From NCBI RefSeq assembly GCF_900108395.1, contig NZ_FNXE01000008.1, forward strand, positions 1 to 64,000: a DNA stretch of 64,000 nucleotides, read 5' to 3'. Below are positions 8,804-17,888 of the stretch, in pieces. The notes below the pieces were generated by a model that was not told where the DNA came from, did no database searches, and worked only from the letters and a program-made list of their open reading frames with translations. Source of the stretch: Paenimyroides marinum. GTDB taxonomy: Bacteria; Bacteroidota; Bacteroidia; Flavobacteriales; Flavobacteriaceae. Positions within the stretch are counted from its first letter, which is position 1, and each line of letters opens with the position of its first letter. The position numbers were made by a program, and so were the translations under genes.

Positions 8804-9897
8804 TTCCTTATTTAAACTTAAAAAAACTAAACCAGCCTTATCAGGAAGCTTTTATTCAGAAAACTAACCAATTTTTTGAAAAAGGGCACTATATTTTGGG
8901 AGACGAAGTGCTGCAGTTTGAAAATGAATTTGCGAATTATTGTAATGTTTCACATTGTATTGGTGTTGGTAATGGCTTAGATGCTTTGGTTTTAATTTTT
9001 AAAGCGTATATTGAACTTGGAATTTTAAAAGAAGGCGACGAAATTTTAGTCCCTGCAAATACTTACATTGCAAGTATTTTAGGAATCATACATGCCGGAT
9101 TGGCGCCAAGACTGGTCGATACTAATTTGTTGAATTACAATTTAACAATTGAGGTGTTACAACAACAAGTTACCCAGCACACAAAAGGCATATTAATGGT
9201 TCATTTATACGGACAGGTTACCGATGCTTTAGCAATAAAAACATTTTGTAAAGATTTTGGTTTATTACTAATCGAAGATGCCGCACAAGCTCACGGAGCC
9301 GTGGCAGATCACATGAGAGCAGGAAATATTGGTGATGCCGCCGGATTTAGTTTTTATCCTGGAAAAAATTTAGGCTGTATAGGCGATGGCGGAGCGATTA
9401 CTACTAGCAGCACTCAATTGGCTAATTGTATCAGAAGCTTACGGAATTATGGTTCTGAGTTGAAATACCACAATATTTATAAAGGAATAAATTCCCGTTT
9501 AGATGAAATTCAGGCAGCGTTTTTACGTTTAAAATTGCCCGATTTAGATTTTGACAATAAAACCCGCCAAGGTATTGCCAAGCGGTATATTGCAGAAATA
9601 AACAATCCGTTGGTGGTATTGCCGTTTGTAATTGATTATGAAGCACACGTGTTTCATATTTTTCCGGTTCGGGTTGAAAACAGGGGTGAATTTCAACAAT
9701 ATTTAATGGAGAATGAAATTCAAACACTGATCCATTATCCCATTGCACCACACAAACAAGAAGCAATGACAGAATTTAACCAATTACAGTTACCTGTTTC
9801 AGAATTAATTCATCAACAAATTGTTAGTATTCCGTTAAATCCGTCGTTAACTATTGATGAGCAAGATTTTATAATAGAAAAGATAAATAACTGGTAA
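8800..9897 (+). CDS. DegT/DnrJ/EryC1-type sugar aminotransferase
   Basis: A PLP-dependent aminotransferase of 365 residues for nucleotide-linked 3-keto sugars, FdtB/QdtB-like. Visible family features are [32 protein letters not shown] (Asp/Gln cofactor contacts), [16 protein letters not shown] with the Schiff-base Lys in PGKN, and [11 protein letters not shown] followed by the [10 protein letters not shown] motif. Next to an FdtA-type ketoisomerase (9955-10362) it most likely forms dTDP-3-amino-3,6-dideoxyhexose (Fuc3N or Qui3N type). The dTDP-glucose genes rmlA and rmlB are not in the window. It overlaps the GNAT gene by 4 nt. Confidence 0.9.
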   Translation: MIPYLNLKKLNQPYQEAFIQKTNQFFEKGHYILGDEVLQFENEFANYCNVSHCIGVGNGLDALVLIFKAYIELGILKEGDEILVPANTYIASILGIIHAGLAPRLVDTNLLNYNLTIEVLQQQVTQHTKGILMVHLYGQVTDALAIKTFCKDFGLLLIEDAAQAHGAVADHMRAGNIGDAAGFSFYPGKNLGCIGDGGAITTSSTQLANCIRSLRNYGSELKYHNIYKGINSRLDEIQAAFLRLKLPDLDFDNKTRQGIAKRYIAEINNPLVVLPFVIDYEAHVFHIFPVRVENRGEFQQYLMENEIQTLIHYPIAPHKQEAMTEFNQLQLPVSELIHQQIVSIPLNPSLTIDEQDFIIEKINNW

Positions 9898-9954
9898 CAA
9901 ACAGGCTTATTTTGTAAATGGTTGTAGATATGTATATGTTAATATAAAAATAGA

Positions 9955-10362
9955 ATGAAAACAAACATAATAACACTTCCAAAGATTGAAGATCCGCGTG
10001 GCAATTTATCGGTTATTGAAGGAAACATCATTCCGTTTGCCATAAAAAGAGTGTATTTTTTATATGATGTACCCAGTGGAGCAGAACGTGGTGGTCATGC
10101 ACATAAAGAGTTACAACAGTTTATTATTGCTGTTGCCGGAAGTTTTGATGTAGTTTTGAATAACGGAAAAAAAGAAACAGTACACAGGTTGTTTAAACCA
10201 AACGAAGGTCTGTTGGTTCCCATAAACACCTGGCGCGAACTTAGAAATTTTTCGGCAGGTGCCGTTTGTTTGGTCATAGCGTCTGAAGAATTTAGTGAGG
10301 ACGATTACATTCGTGATTTTGATGAATTTAAAAAGTACTCGCAAAAATATTTAACCACATAG
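9955..10362 (+). CDS. dTDP-4-keto-6-deoxyglucose 3,4-ketoisomerase (FdtA/QdtA family)
   Basis: A 135-residue cupin of the FdtA/WxcM family. Conserved features are IEDPRGNLSVIEG, the RGGHAHKELQQF motif whose two His residues form the active site in characterised FdtA and QdtA, and LVIASEEFSEDDYIRDFDEF. It would turn dTDP-4-keto-6-deoxyglucose into the 3-keto isomer, the substrate of the aminotransferase encoded 57 nt upstream. Whether the product is the galacto (Fuc3N) or gluco (Qui3N) epimer cannot be read from sequence by eye. Length is typical for a stand-alone isomerase without the WxcM acetyltransferase fusion. Confidence 0.9.
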   Translation: MKTNIITLPKIEDPRGNLSVIEGNIIPFAIKRVYFLYDVPSGAERGGHAHKELQQFIIAVAGSFDVVLNNGKKETVHRLFKPNEGLLVPINTWRELRNFSAGAVCLVIASEEFSEDDYIRDFDEFKKYSQKYLTT

Positions 10363-10575
10363 AAGCATAGAAATTACGAATTAGAAGTTAGCCTCGTCAC
10401 TTCGGGTAGGTTTTTGCAAAAAACCGTATCGAGAAGTTTTATAAATGAAGTTCTCGATACAAAACCTTTCAGATTTTTACTCGAACTGACGGAAGTTAAA
10501 AAACTAAAAGCCACATAAAAATTATGAAATTTAGATAATAAACTCTTAACTATTTAATTATATAACCACCGATAA
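10363..10575. other. Non-coding gap between ketoisomerase and flippase
   Basis: No gene is supported. It holds the nested palindromic element at 10395-10491 and AT-rich sequence (10500-10575) without a clear -7 match. Confidence 0.6.
10395..10491. repeat. Nested palindromic, REP/MITE-like element
   Basis: Three nested inverted repeats fill 97 bp of the 213-bp gap between the ketoisomerase and the flippase. The outer arms 10395-10408 (CGTCACTTCGGGTA) and 10478-10491 match at 12 of 14 positions, the middle arms 10408-10414 and 10461-10467 (AGGTTTT/AAAACCT) are perfect, and the inner arms 10426-10435 and 10451-10460 (GTATCGAGAA/TTCTCGATAC) are perfect. It has no coding capacity. The structure resembles dispersed palindromic repeats of flavobacterial genomes; whether it occurs elsewhere in this genome cannot be seen here. 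Confidence 0.7.
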
Positions 10576-11835
10576 ATGCGTTTTCAATTTAAAGATACCT
10601 TTTTCAAAATTGTAGGTTTAAACAGTATTAGTATGTTATTAAAAATACTAATGGGGCTTGTTTCTACCAAATTGGTTTCGTTTTATTTAGGGGTTCAGGG
10701 TATTAATACATTAGAATTTTTTAGAAACTTTACCACGGCATCTAACGCTGTTGCACAAGGCGGAATACAAAACGGTATCATAAAGAATTTTGCTTTATCG
10801 TCTGATAAACAACAAAATCAACGAATATTAACTACTTCAGTAGTTTTAATGTGGGCAATAACTTTTATAATTGCTTTTTTTATATTTTTATTCAGATCTT
10901 TAATACAAAATTACCTGTTTCAGTCTGATGAATTTGAAAATTTAATCTTGCTGTATCTTTTATTTTTGCCGTTTATTGCCATACAAACAGTCACATTAGG
11001 GTATCTGCAAGGGAAACAATTTTTTAAGAAAGTTATACTGATAAATTGTTTAGGTTATTTGCTCAACATTATTTTAGCATTCCTGCTCATTATAAACGGT
11101 GGATTAAAAGGAGCCATGTTACAAATTATTATAACACCTTTTTTTATAGCTTTTTTGTCGGTTTTTGCCGTTCGAAAATCCCTTAAAGGATATGCCATTT
11201 TCTCTCTCAAATATTTTGATAAAGGCATAGCCAAAAACTTTCTGGATTTTTCATTAATGAATGTATGTAGTTCGTTGCTAACACCTGTTTCATTCATACT
11301 TATAAGAAGCTTTATTGTGAATCATCTGGATACAACAGAAGCCGGAATTTGGAGTTCAGTTGTAAGACTTTCAGGGTTCTATATGTTGTTTATTTCGTCG
11401 TTATGTAGCTTGTACTTTTTTCCGAAACTTTCTAAAGATTTAAAACCCAATGGTCAAAAAAAGGTCGTCACTGAATATTTTGTGAAGTTTGTCCCCATTG
11501 TTTTAGTAGGACTCTTATTTTGTTTTATTTTACAAAAATACATTGTTTTATTTGTTTATAATGAGGATTTTTTAGCAATAACAGAGGTTTTTTACTTACA
11601 ATTAGTTGCCGATCTTATAAAAACGTGCTCTCTTATTTTTGGTTATTTCTTTGTGGTTCATCAAAAAACAAGGTATTTTATCTTTTTTGAGTTTATATCT
11701 ACCGGATTGTATATTGGTTTATCGTTTATTTTTATATCAACTTACGGATTAAAAGGCAGTTATTTTGCTTTAATTGCATCGCTGCTTGTTTATCTTTTTA
11801 TAACGGCTGTTGGTTTTAAAAAACTGAATGTTTAA
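10576..11835 (+). CDS. O-antigen/polysaccharide flippase (Wzx-like)
   Basis: A 419-residue polytopic membrane protein of the MOP/PST exporter superfamily. About 12 hydrophobic segments are visible, for example 80-104, 117-140, 149-170, 173-193, 283-305, 306-330 and 375-410, separated by short basic loops. The N-terminus (FKIVGLNSISMLLKILMGLVSTKLVSFYLG) is typical of Wzx and related flippases. It would move undecaprenyl-linked oligosaccharide units across the inner membrane. The context (amino-sugar enzymes upstream, glycosyltransferases downstream) supports this. It ends by overlapping the convergent glycosyltransferase gene by 4 nt. No Wzy polymerase is recognisable in the window. Confidence 0.85.
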   Translation: MRFQFKDTFFKIVGLNSISMLLKILMGLVSTKLVSFYLGVQGINTLEFFRNFTTASNAVAQGGIQNGIIKNFALSSDKQQNQRILTTSVVLMWAITFIIAFFIFLFRSLIQNYLFQSDEFENLILLYLLFLPFIAIQTVTLGYLQGKQFFKKVILINCLGYLLNIILAFLLIINGGLKGAMLQIIITPFFIAFLSVFAVRKSLKGYAIFSLKYFDKGIAKNFLDFSLMNVCSSLLTPVSFILIRSFIVNHLDTTEAGIWSSVVRLSGFYMLFISSLCSLYFFPKLSKDLKPNGQKKVVTEYFVKFVPIVLVGLLFCFILQKYIVLFVYNEDFLAITEVFYLQLVADLIKTCSLIFGYFFVVHQKTRYFIFFEFISTGLYIGLSFIFISTYGLKGSYFALIASLLVYLFITAVGFKKLNV

Positions 11836-12974
11836 ATTTCAGACCGGTATTTTTCTATATATAATTGAGCCACTTCACGGTAATCGTGGTTTTTTTCAAT
11901 GAACTTTCGTGCGTTTTTACCTATTTCGGTTATTTTTTCAGGATTTTCAATTAACCAAGATAATTTTTCTACCAGATAATCTACGTTTGGCAGCGTGTTG
12001 ACACAAACCTCATCTTCTTTTAATTGGTAATAATCTAAAAATTCTGTTTCGGCTCCGGTAAAAACCACTTTTCCTTTTGCCATTGCTTCTAGCGCATTGT
12101 ATCCCTGGTCATACGCATAAATTTGATCTAACAGAATATGTGCTTTGTTGTACGAATTTATATATTCATTATAAGGTACATTTTCAGAAATAATAATCTC
12201 TGTTTTGTTGGGATATTTGTCTTTAATGACTTTGAGGGCCTCTTCAAAAAAATCGTTTCCTTTTTTGTAAAAATTCGCTTTATTAATCCCATGAAAAATA
12301 ATGATTTTATCATTAACGGGATTTTCTGTATAACTTATTTTATCGGTATTTATTGGGTTAGGGATCAATCCTAAATAGTTGGGATGATCTTTCATAGGCA
12401 AATGATAATCCATATCAGAAGCAATGACGCCCTGGATATTTTTATACACAAACTGATGATGGTTTAAATAAGTCGGTTTTATATAACTCAATACATTGTT
12501 GTATTCTTTTGGGGTTACTTTACCCTTAAAAAAAGGAGTAAGAATTGAATATCGGAAATTTTTATCGTAAGCATATTTTACGCTTAGATAATCGGTACCG
12601 CAGCAAAGTAAAAAAAGTTTAGAATTATGTTCTTTTAAAAAACGAATAAGCTTCTGTTCGTCTTTAGGTTGTGCGCCCAATGCTCGTTCATTAATAAGTT
12701 GTACCACATCGTGGTTTTTTAATAAATTTTTGTATTTAAAAGCCTGTTTGATTAAAAGTATCGAAGTAATGTCCTTTTTAAACAGTTTGTAAACAGCGAT
12801 TTTAATTTTTCTTCCCAAACCTTTATCAAAAGAACGATGAAGTTTGATATCAGCAGGATAGTTTTTGAAATAATCACCACTGGCAATAATCGTTACCTGA
12901 TGCCCGATAGCTTCAAGACCTTCTTTTAATGAATTATGCAGTCTGCTGTATTCGCCTACAAGTAAAATTTTCAT
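11832..12974 (-). CDS. Glycosyltransferase, GT4-like
   Basis: A 380-residue protein with two Rossmann-like halves. The N-terminus MKILLVGEYSRLHNSLKEGLEAIGHQVTIIASG is a GT-B start. The C-terminal half has IFHGINKANFYKKGNDFF and then YAYDQGYNALEAMAKGKVVFTGAETEF, the acidic E of GT4 proteins that contacts the nucleotide-sugar ribose. It probably adds one sugar to the lipid-linked repeat unit; donor and acceptor are unknown. It is antisense to its neighbours on both sides: it overlaps the flippase 3' end by 4 nt, and the plus-strand glycosyltransferase starts 39 nt beyond its start. Confidence 0.8.
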   Translation of the reverse strand: MKILLVGEYSRLHNSLKEGLEAIGHQVTIIASGDYFKNYPADIKLHRSFDKGLGRKIKIAVYKLFKKDITSILLIKQAFKYKNLLKNHDVVQLINERALGAQPKDEQKLIRFLKEHNSKLFLLCCGTDYLSVKYAYDKNFRYSILTPFFKGKVTPKEYNNVLSYIKPTYLNHHQFVYKNIQGVIASDMDYHLPMKDHPNYLGLIPNPINTDKISYTENPVNDKIIIFHGINKANFYKKGNDFFEEALKVIKDKYPNKTEIIISENVPYNEYINSYNKAHILLDQIYAYDQGYNALEAMAKGKVVFTGAETEFLDYYQLKEDEVCVNTLPNVDYLVEKLSWLIENPEKITEIGKNARKFIEKNHDYREVAQLYIEKYRSEI

Positions 12975-12984
12975 CTGTTTTGCT

Positions 12985-12992
12985 TATATTTG
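12985..12992 (+). promoter_or_regulatory. -7 element upstream of a glycosyltransferase
   Basis: TATATTTG, an exact TAnnTTTG match, 21 nt before the ATG at 13014 in the short divergent gap. No clear -33 TTTG is visible. Confidence 0.5.
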
Positions 12993-13013
12993 TATTCAAA
13001 AGTATTTAATTAA

Positions 13014-14123
13014 ATGCAAATAAAGCAGCATACGCCAAAAATAAAAATTTGTTTGGTAAATTTATCGTTAGGTAAGGGTGGATCGGAACGATCGACTGCT
13101 TTACTTTCACAAATTTTATACGATTTGGGCGTGGATGTTCATTTAATTATTCTTACAAATGAGATAAGTTATCCCTACAAAGGTAAATTACTAAACCTTG
13201 GCGTATTTAAAACGGAAAAAGATAATCTTTGGAAAAAAATAGGTCGGTTTAAAAAATTCAAAGCATATATCAAAAAGGAAAAATTTGATTTTATTATTGA
13301 TAATCGTCCCAAAAATAATGCTTTACGAGAATTATATTATTTACTGTATTTGTATAAAAAACAAAATATTATAAATGTTGTAAGAAGTTGTTTTATTGAT
13401 AATTATATTCCTTCAAGTTCAAAAACAGTACAACAAATTATATTTAAAAGAACAAAATGTTTTGTAGGTGTTTCAGAAGAGATTACAAATAAAATAAAAG
13501 AAAGATATAAGATAGATAATGTTGTTACTATTTACAACCCTATTGATGAAGTTAATATAACAAATAATGATATTTTAAATAAAACAGAAAGGTATATTGT
13601 TTTTTTAGGAAGAATTGATGATAATGTTAAAAATATTACTCTTTTATTAAACGCTTATAAAAAATCAAGAGTACCTTTAGCAGGTATAAAATTAAAAATT
13701 ATAGGAAGCGGACCAGACGAAACAATCATTGCTAAAAAAATTCAAACCTTAGGCTTGTCTGAACATATAATACGAATAGATTTTACGCCGAATGTTGAGG
13801 AATATCTGTCTCAAGCTTTATTTTTGGTATTGACAAGCAGATATGAAGGATTTCCCAGAGCTTTAATTGAATCTTTATCGATAGGTACTCCTGTTGTTTC
13901 GGTAAATTGCTCAAGCGGACCGGCAGAAATTATCCAAAATGAAATCAATGGTTTATTAGTTGAAAATAATAATATATATGCCCTGACAGAAGCAATGAAC
14001 CGTATGGTTGATGATGATGTTTTATATAATCGTTGTAAAACTAATGCTCAATCTTCTGTGCAAAAGTTCTCCAAAAAAATCATTGCTGAGAAATGGGAAA
14101 AACTTATAAAAGAACTTACCTAA
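13014..14123 (+). CDS. Glycosyltransferase family 4 protein
   Basis: A 369-residue GT-B enzyme. The N-terminal domain opens with KICLVNLSLGKGGSERS, the glycine-rich GT4 acceptor loop. The C-terminal domain shows IVFLGRIDDNVKNITLLLNAY, LKIIGSGPDE and SRYEGFPRALIESLSIGTPVVSVNCSSGPAEI, with the EX7E-type glutamates that bind the nucleotide-sugar. The middle of the gene is markedly AT-rich, as is common for polysaccharide loci acquired by transfer. Its last 8 nt overlap the convergent GT2 gene. The specific linkage cannot be predicted. Confidence 0.88.
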   Translation: MQIKQHTPKIKICLVNLSLGKGGSERSTALLSQILYDLGVDVHLIILTNEISYPYKGKLLNLGVFKTEKDNLWKKIGRFKKFKAYIKKEKFDFIIDNRPKNNALRELYYLLYLYKKQNIINVVRSCFIDNYIPSSSKTVQQIIFKRTKCFVGVSEEITNKIKERYKIDNVVTIYNPIDEVNITNNDILNKTERYIVFLGRIDDNVKNITLLLNAYKKSRVPLAGIKLKIIGSGPDETIIAKKIQTLGLSEHIIRIDFTPNVEEYLSQALFLVLTSRYEGFPRALIESLSIGTPVVSVNCSSGPAEIIQNEINGLLVENNNIYALTEAMNRMVDDDVLYNRCKTNAQSSVQKFSKKIIAEKWEKLIKELT

Positions 14124-15051
14124 AAGCAGTGAGGTAAATATTCTTTTTAATTAAAAAAGTGTGTGCTTTTTTAAGCAATTTCACCAAAAATGCCGGACTT
14201 TTTAATAAAAATCGTTGTTTTCTTGTCAGCGACGATGGATGAATATCTTTTTTTATAAGTCTCAATAAATCATCATCGTTATAATATTTACACTGAATAG
14301 CAATGGCGTATCGGTTAATGTCTAAAAATTGTTTAAACCCAGGAAGTTTATCGTCATTATTTTTATAACGATTCAAAAACTGATACTTTACTTCTCTGAT
14401 ATGTTTTTTTGAAAGACTTGCGGGAACCGTTTTGTCATAGCAAGCTGTGTAAGCAGGGTTGAATACAATTGTTTTGTTCAAACCAAATTTTATCCATAAA
14501 TCAATATCCTGACCTGATGGTATTTTGGTGTCAAATCCACCCAAATCCCAAAAGTCACTTTTGTTAAATGCCACTGCCGAGGTCCATGCAAGAGGGTGAA
14601 TAATACTGGCGCTAAAATAATCTTTTACAATTTGTATATCACGTAAATTTTGGAGATTATAAGTAGCATTGTGTGTGAAGTTTTGTTGCAATTTAAGTTG
14701 GTACGCATTACAAAAAAGAGCTCCGTTAGGATAGGTACTGATGCTTTTATGTAATTCTTCTAAATGATTTCTTTGCCAAACATCATCCGCATCTAATAAA
14801 GCGATATAGTTACTTTCTGAAAGCTCAATTCCTTTATTTCTTGCTGTGGATGGTCCGGAATTTTGTTGTTGATATATCTTAATGCGGTGATCATTAAAAC
14901 TTTGTGCAATGGCAAAGCTGTTGTCGGTTGAACCGTCATCTACAATAACAATCTCAAAATCTTGAAAACTTTGCTGTAAAACATTTTCAATTGTATTGGC
15001 AATAAAGTTTTCTTTATTATATAACGGAATAACAACAGAAAAAAAAGGCAT
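14116..15051 (-). CDS. Glycosyltransferase family 2 protein
   Basis: A 311-residue GT-A enzyme. The N-terminus SVVIPLYNKENFIANTIENV, then VIVDDGSTDNS, NSGPSTARNKGI and LLDADDVW (the DXD metal-binding motif) define GT2. GGFDTKIPSGQDIDLWIKFG carries the catalytic-base type ED/QD motif (here GQDIDLW). The C-terminal 60 residues are basic, suggesting peripheral membrane attachment. It is 3 nt downstream of the capsule-synthesis gene and so belongs to the ftsE-led minus-strand unit. It overlaps the convergent GT4 gene by 8 nt. Confidence 0.9.
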   Translation of the reverse strand: MPFFSVVIPLYNKENFIANTIENVLQQSFQDFEIVIVDDGSTDNSFAIAQSFNDHRIKIYQQQNSGPSTARNKGIELSESNYIALLDADDVWQRNHLEELHKSISTYPNGALFCNAYQLKLQQNFTHNATYNLQNLRDIQIVKDYFSASIIHPLAWTSAVAFNKSDFWDLGGFDTKIPSGQDIDLWIKFGLNKTIVFNPAYTACYDKTVPASLSKKHIREVKYQFLNRYKNNDDKLPGFKQFLDINRYAIAIQCKYYNDDDLLRLIKKDIHPSSLTRKQRFLLKSPAFLVKLLKKAHTFLIKKNIYLTAFR

Positions 15052-15054
15052 CTT

Positions 15055-16353
15055 TTAGTGTTTATAATGTTCAAAAATACGCTGAAAAACAGTATCGGCA
15101 GCAATTAATTTTTTATCTGTAATAAAACCTTCAACTACTTGTTTGGTGAAAAATTGATGTAAAAAATCAATAATTTTATTTTGATCAGGCTGATAATTTA
15201 GGACCTCTTTTAGTAATTCTTTTAACTCATTTCGATTGTTCATTTTTAAACAGATTTCACTATTATCATAATAAGAATTTGCCAAAACCAATACGTTTTT
15301 GTTGTGTGAAATAGCCTCTAAACCAACTGTAGAATTATTGATAATAACAGCATCTGCAGCATTTAGAACATCAGTAAAATTTTTACTGCTATCTACATAA
15401 ATATTTTCATGACTGACTATATATTGATAAAAGTTGTCTTCATATTTTCCTGAATAAACAGGATGTTCCCGCACAATTAAAATACTGTTTTTGGGCAGAT
15501 TTTGATGAACATCACGCAGAATATCAAAATGATTATTGTAATGTGGGCTGTGATGCGTTATATTTACATCATAAGGCACCTGACAAATTAATAAATAAAC
15601 ATTTTTGTTAGGATGTTCGGTTGCTTTAAATATTTTTTTAGCAATTTGTTTACTGGAATTCTTAAATAACGGATGATCAATTTTTAAATCAGGCGGAAAA
15701 AATAAGGTTTTCTTCAACAATAATTCTAACAAATAATCTAAGCCTCTGTAAACAGGAGAACGATGATATTTTTTATGTTTGCTACGGTTTAAAAAAGCGG
15801 TTACTTTATCTTTTTTGTTTTTATTGTATGCAGAATTGGGTTTGTAACCTCTAATATTTGCATTGGCATTTACTCCATTTGTATCGATAAAAGTTGTAGC
15901 AAACGGACCTTGTTCTAAAAAATAAACCGGAATATTATTTTTAAATGCAATTTTTTTTGCGATTTCAAAAGGCAAACGTAAATCACCAATCATAAGTAAA
16001 ACATCAATATTTTGAAGCTTTTTCTCAAATAGGTCAATATAAGCCATTGCTTGCCATTTTAAATGATTGGTAGCCTGTTGGTTTAAAAATAATTCATCAA
16101 TATTAAAACCTTTGTAAATAGTATTTTTATACAGATGATTTTGGTAATAGCGATGATGCTTCCAAGCTTTAATCCATGCATTTATATTTATCCATTTACA
16201 AGATTGCCAACGAATAAAACCATACAAAAAACCACTAAAATAAGTACTTTCTATAGTTAATTTTGAAAGACGGTTTTGTTGTTTTAATTTCTTTTTTATC
16301 TGAAGAAAAAAACGCGAAAACTTATCGTAATATCCAATACAAAGTACATTCAT
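15055..16353 (-). CDS. Capsule polysaccharide synthesis protein, KpsC/KpsS-like
   Basis: A 432-residue soluble protein. The N-terminal half has a GT-B-like DVLLMIGDLRLPFEIAKKIA followed by PVYFLEQGPFATTFIDTNGVNAN. The C-terminal half has SILIVREHPVYSG and ADAVIINNSTVGLEAISHNKNVLVLANS, matching the pattern of the capsule-synthesis family (PF05159) in which KpsC and KpsS are Kdo transferases. The assignment is by pattern, so a related transferase role with another sugar is possible. The basic and aromatic-rich N-terminus has no signal peptide. It lies 14 nt downstream of ftsE and 3 nt upstream of a GT2 gene, an unusual operon arrangement. Confidence 0.65.
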   Translation of the reverse strand: MNVLCIGYYDKFSRFFLQIKKKLKQQNRLSKLTIESTYFSGFLYGFIRWQSCKWININAWIKAWKHHRYYQNHLYKNTIYKGFNIDELFLNQQATNHLKWQAMAYIDLFEKKLQNIDVLLMIGDLRLPFEIAKKIAFKNNIPVYFLEQGPFATTFIDTNGVNANANIRGYKPNSAYNKNKKDKVTAFLNRSKHKKYHRSPVYRGLDYLLELLLKKTLFFPPDLKIDHPLFKNSSKQIAKKIFKATEHPNKNVYLLICQVPYDVNITHHSPHYNNHFDILRDVHQNLPKNSILIVREHPVYSGKYEDNFYQYIVSHENIYVDSSKNFTDVLNAADAVIINNSTVGLEAISHNKNVLVLANSYYDNSEICLKMNNRNELKELLKEVLNYQPDQNKIIDFLHQFFTKQVVEGFITDKKLIAADTVFQRIFEHYKH

Positions 16354-16367
16354 ACCATTTTTGGTTT

Positions 16368-17051
16368 TTACACCGTTTTTTGAACTACTTCAAAAACTTT
16401 TCCTTCATCGCATTTTAATGTTTTTGCAGGATATTTCAACAATAACGCATAATCATGAGTAGCCATTAAAATGGTTCTGCCATTTTCATTGATTTTTTGT
16501 AACACTTCCATCACTTCCACACTAGTTTGCGGATCTAAATTTCCGGTTGGTTCATCAGCTAAAATTAACTCCGGATCATTTAACAATGCACGTGCGATAG
16601 CTACCCGTTGTTGTTCGCCACCTGAAATCTGATGAGGCATTTTGTTAAGGTGTTGCAACATTCCCACACGGTTTAGAACATCTTCTATGCGGTTGTTCAT
16701 CTCTGTTTCATTAGTCCATCCGGTAGCTTTTAAAACAAAAAGTAGGTTTTTATGTACATTTCTGTCAGGTAATAATTTAAAATCCTGAAAAACAATACCT
16801 AACTTTCTTCTTAAAAAAGGAATATCGCTTTCTTTTAATGTGCGTAAATCATAGTCAACAATTATACCTTCGCCTTGTTTTAATTGTAAATCGGCATAAA
16901 GTGTTTTCATTAAACTACTTTTTCCTGAACCTGTTTTCCCAATTAAATAAATAAAATCACCTTTTTGAACATCAATGTTTACATCGGTTAAAATAGGTTC
17001 TGATTCTTGATATATTGTTGCGTTATGGAGTTTTAATATAGATGCTGACAT
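16368..17051 (-). CDS. ftsE: Cell division ATP-binding protein FtsE
   Basis: FtsE is the ATPase of FtsEX, which couples the divisome to peptidoglycan hydrolases. The 227-residue protein has Walker [11 protein letters not shown]-loop [13 protein letters not shown] (the FtsE-typical DFxLLxxxxV), signature [16 protein letters not shown], Walker [10 protein letters not shown] and switch MATHDY. ftsX is not adjacent; instead the next genes on the strand encode a capsule-synthesis protein and a GT2. No convincing -33/-7 pair is seen upstream. LolD-type function is an alternative, but the Q-loop region favours FtsE. Confidence 0.85.
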   Translation of the reverse strand: MSASILKLHNATIYQESEPILTDVNIDVQKGDFIYLIGKTGSGKSSLMKTLYADLQLKQGEGIIVDYDLRTLKESDIPFLRRKLGIVFQDFKLLPDRNVHKNLLFVLKATGWTNETEMNNRIEDVLNRVGMLQHLNKMPHQISGGEQQRVAIARALLNDPELILADEPTGNLDPQTSVEVMEVLQKINENGRTILMATHDYALLLKYPAKTLKCDEGKVFEVVQKTV

Positions 17052-17251
17052 GATTTTTTTTGTAAAAATATCAAAAGTTATCCTTTAATAAAAATACATT
17101 ATAAAAAAGGTTGGAATTTATTTTGGTGTTTTAGAATTATCTATAAAAATAAAGTGTTTATATTGCAATCTATATGGATTGTTTTCTTCTTTAAAAATAA
17201 AAAATAATCAATGCTCTAAAGGTTAAAATCTTTTTCAGTAAATTAGCTACT

Positions 17252-17854
17252 ATGAACTTTTTGGCACACATTTATCTTTCGGGTACCAATCCACGCATAC
17301 AAATCGGGAATTTTATGGGTGATGGCATTCGTGGAAAAGATTACAAACATTATCATACCGATATACAAACAGGCGTGTTACTGCATCGGTCTATTGATAG
17401 TTTTACCGATTTTCATCCCGTTTTCCGTCAGTCAAAATACCGTCTGGTTCCAAAATACAATCATTTTTCAGGAATTATTGTCGATATGTTTTATGACCAT
17501 TTTTTGGCAAAAGAATGGCATTTATATCATCACCATCAACTAGAGGATTTTGCAGCAGATTTCTATCAGAATTTAGAAAAATATAAAGACGAGCTAAACA
17601 TCAAAACCCGAGAATTATTGCCGTATATAACCCAACAAAACTGGTTGGTTCGGTATGCTAATTTGACCGATTTACAACAAATCTTAAAACAAATGGATTA
17701 TAGGTTTTCGATAAAATCTAATATGCACGAAGCTGTTGAAGATTTGTATGAACATTACGAGGCGTTTCAACGGGAATTTCATTTGTTTTTTAAAGATTTA
17801 ATGGTGCACGCCGAAACCGAAAAAAAACGTATCGAAAAAGAGCTGAAAAAATGA
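17252..17854 (+). CDS. Acyl carrier protein phosphodiesterase (AcpH/DUF479)
   Basis: A 200-residue HD-like hydrolase. MNFLAHIYLSG, GNFMGDGIRGKDY, HRSIDSFTDFHPVF and IVDMFYDHFLAKEW are the family's metal-binding and signature segments; AcpH removes the 4'-phosphopantetheine arm from ACP. The C-terminal helices are charged and end in basic residues. Length and motif order match the family. A TAAATTAG sequence just before the ATG may be a weak -7 element. The 200-bp gap to ftsE upstream shows no other gene. Confidence 0.85.
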   Translation: MNFLAHIYLSGTNPRIQIGNFMGDGIRGKDYKHYHTDIQTGVLLHRSIDSFTDFHPVFRQSKYRLVPKYNHFSGIIVDMFYDHFLAKEWHLYHHHQLEDFAADFYQNLEKYKDELNIKTRELLPYITQQNWLVRYANLTDLQQILKQMDYRFSIKSNMHEAVEDLYEHYEAFQREFHLFFKDLMVHAETEKKRIEKELKK

Positions 17855-17884
17855 TTGGTTTTAAAATTTAGTCCATTATTTTTG
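17855..17884 (+). promoter_or_regulatory. Promoter of the ClC channel gene
   Basis: TTG at 17855-17857, a 19-nt spacer and TATTTTTG at 17877-17884 fit the Bacteroidota consensus exactly. The ATG follows 4 nt later at 17889, so the transcript would have a very short leader. Confidence 0.6.
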
Positions 17885-17888
17885 CGGT

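Noticed and set aside
10363-10575. Small RNA gene in the gap of the polysaccharide locus
   Set aside because: Nested palindrome explains the symmetry; no promoter or terminator pair for an RNA is visible.
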